A stretch of 6,092 nucleotides of DNA from Burkholderiales bacterium (GTDB lineage: Bacteria; Pseudomonadota; Gammaproteobacteria; Burkholderiales; SG8-39). The notes beneath the pieces are model-generated. The model worked only from the letters and a program-made list of their open reading frames with translations. It ran no database searches and had not been told where the DNA came from. Positions 5,323 to 6,092 of the stretch are shown in pieces (the stretch's first letter is position 1; the number at the start of each line of letters is the position of its first letter). A program made the position numbers and the translations under genes. Where the stretch lies: NCBI GenBank assembly GCA_016649475.1, contig JAENXP010000165.1:1-6092 (forward strand), written 5' to 3'.

Positions 5323-5861
5323 GAACTCCTCCCCAGAAACACCACCATCTTGAGTTTGGCGTCGACCGTCGCATCGCCGATCTTGCGCCGCTCGAACTGA
5401 ATGCTGTCCAGAGACAGCGCGGGAATCTCGGCCAGGGCCTCATCGACAAATTTGCGTATTTGCGGATAGGTGCCCCGAAGCGGAAGCGTGAACTGATAGC
5501 GCGTCAGGCCGCCGACGCTGTCCTTGAGCGCGCGATACTCGCCGTGCTCGAGGACCAGCGACTGCCGCTTGGCTGCGCCGTAGACCTTTTGCAGCAGGTC
5601 GGGCAGTTCCTTGGATGGCGGAAAGAAGGCATAGAACGCTGCGAGTTTTTCCGCCGGGCCTTTGGGCGCGTCATCTGCGGATTGCTTCGCCAGCTGGCGC
5701 AAGTGCGCATGTTCCTGGCGCAGCTCATCGATGCGCAGCTGCTGCGGCGCCAGCGTCGACACATAGAATCCGCCGACAGCCACGAGCAGCCCCAATCCCA
5801 CCGTCCCCGGCCAGCCCAAGATCGCGGCGCCGGACCCGAGCAAGCCCTGCAACTGTTTCAT
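5319..5861 (-). CDS. pilO: PilO-like inner-membrane alignment protein
   Basis: This 180-residue protein has the layout of PilO/GspM. It has a short cytoplasmic N-terminus, one membrane helix at about residues 14-37 (GWPGTVGLGLLVAVGGFYV), a heptad-like coiled-coil segment at about 40-62, and a periplasmic alpha/beta domain at about 75-178. That domain contains the usual PilO landmarks: FFPPSKELPDLLQKVY (79-94), a strand with YQFTLPLRGTY (122-132), the helix PQIRKFVDEAL (133-143) and a closing strand. PilO dimerises with PilN and contacts PilP; by inference it does the same here. The ATG start is preceded by GGAGG (5868-5872) at a 6-nt spacing, so the start is well supported. Its TGA overlaps the ATG of the next gene by 4 nt (ATGA), indicating translational coupling. 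The length is slightly below the usual PilO size of about 200 residues. GspM is the alternative name. Confidence 0.88.
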   Translation of the reverse strand: MKQLQGLLGSGAAILGWPGTVGLGLLVAVGGFYVSTLAPQQLRIDELRQEHAHLRQLAKQSADDAPKGPAEKLAAFYAFFPPSKELPDLLQKVYGAAKRQSLVLEHGEYRALKDSVGGLTRYQFTLPLRGTYPQIRKFVDEALAEIPALSLDSIQFERRKIGDATVDAKLKMVVFLGRSS

Positions 5862-5880
5862 GACGCGCCTCCATTAAGAA

Positions 5881-6092
5881 TCATTTGCGCAACTTCCATT
5901 CCGCATTCACCACGAAACGCACCGGCTGCTGCGTATCCTGCTTCTGCAAATCATGGCTCTGCATATACACATCGGCCAGCGCCGGCCGCGACTTCAAATA
6001 GCGCAAGTAGTCCAGAATCGACTCCAGGTGCTTCGCTTCACCGGAAATCTTTACCCGCCGCTTGTCGGTCTCGGATTCGATGCTCAGCAGCG
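5881..6092 (-). CDS. pilN: PilN-like fimbrial assembly protein, C-terminal part (5' end outside window)
   Basis: This is the last 69 residues of a protein whose start lies beyond the right edge; it ends at a TGA at 5881-5883. I translated it by hand from the minus strand. The stretch reads as the end of a PilN/GspL-type periplasmic domain: a beta strand (RRVKISGEA, residues 11-19 of the visible part), an amphipathic helix (HLESILDYLRYLKSRP), a second strand (ALADVYMQSHDL) and a final strand with PVRFVVNAEWKL. This is the ferredoxin-like fold typical of the family. PilN pairs with PilO in the inner membrane and links the cytoplasmic PilM/ATPase layer to the secretin. It lies 19 nt upstream of the PilO-like gene, which fits the conserved pilN-pilO order. 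The N-terminal cytoplasmic tail and membrane helix are not visible, so full length and subfamily cannot be judged. Confidence 0.8.
   Translation of the reverse strand, partial: LLSIESETDKRRVKISGEAKHLESILDYLRYLKSRPALADVYMQSHDLQKQDTQQPVRFVVNAEWKLRK

Overview
This is a GC-rich window, almost certainly from a proteobacterium. The protein families look most like Betaproteobacteria, but that is an inference from memory of the families and no taxonomic marker is present. All the confident genes lie on the minus strand and are read from high to low coordinates. They form one tightly packed operon of seven genes, the first truncated by the right edge.

In order of transcription: the C-terminal end of a PilN-like inner-membrane assembly protein (5881-6092), a PilO-like protein (5319-5861), a PilP/GspC-like protein with one membrane anchor and a polyproline linker (4798-5322), a large secretin (2364-4721), three consecutive GspG-like pseudopilins (1885-2367, 1490-1876, 899-1477) and a NarL/FixJ-type response regulator (172-888). 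Two junctions are 4-nt ATGA overlaps. The other gaps are about 8-20 nt, except for 76 nt before the secretin gene.

Together these genes specify the periplasm-spanning part of a machine of the type II secretion / type IV pilus superfamily. PilN-, PilO- and PilP-like proteins would form the inner-membrane alignment complex. The secretin would form the outer-membrane channel. The pseudopilins would build the short periplasmic fibre. The assembly ATPase, PilC/GspF platform protein, PilM and prepilin peptidase are not in the window. The set mixes pilus-type alignment proteins with GspG-type pseudopilins, so it is neither a textbook Gsp operon nor a textbook Pil operon.

The most notable points are: (1) the secretin is a predicted lipoprotein that starts with TPR repeats and ends in a cohesin-like domain after the channel domain; (2) the third pseudopilin has Gly instead of Glu at mature position 5, with a long leader and a GTG start; (3) the first two pseudopilins share a C-terminal signature ending in Trp; (4) a response regulator with a TTG start is the last gene of the operon, with no kinase in view. 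Bases 1-171 hold no confident gene. A short open frame on the plus strand at 1-108 may be the end of a convergent gene. No tRNA, rRNA, CRISPR, insertion sequence or convincing rho-independent terminator was seen.
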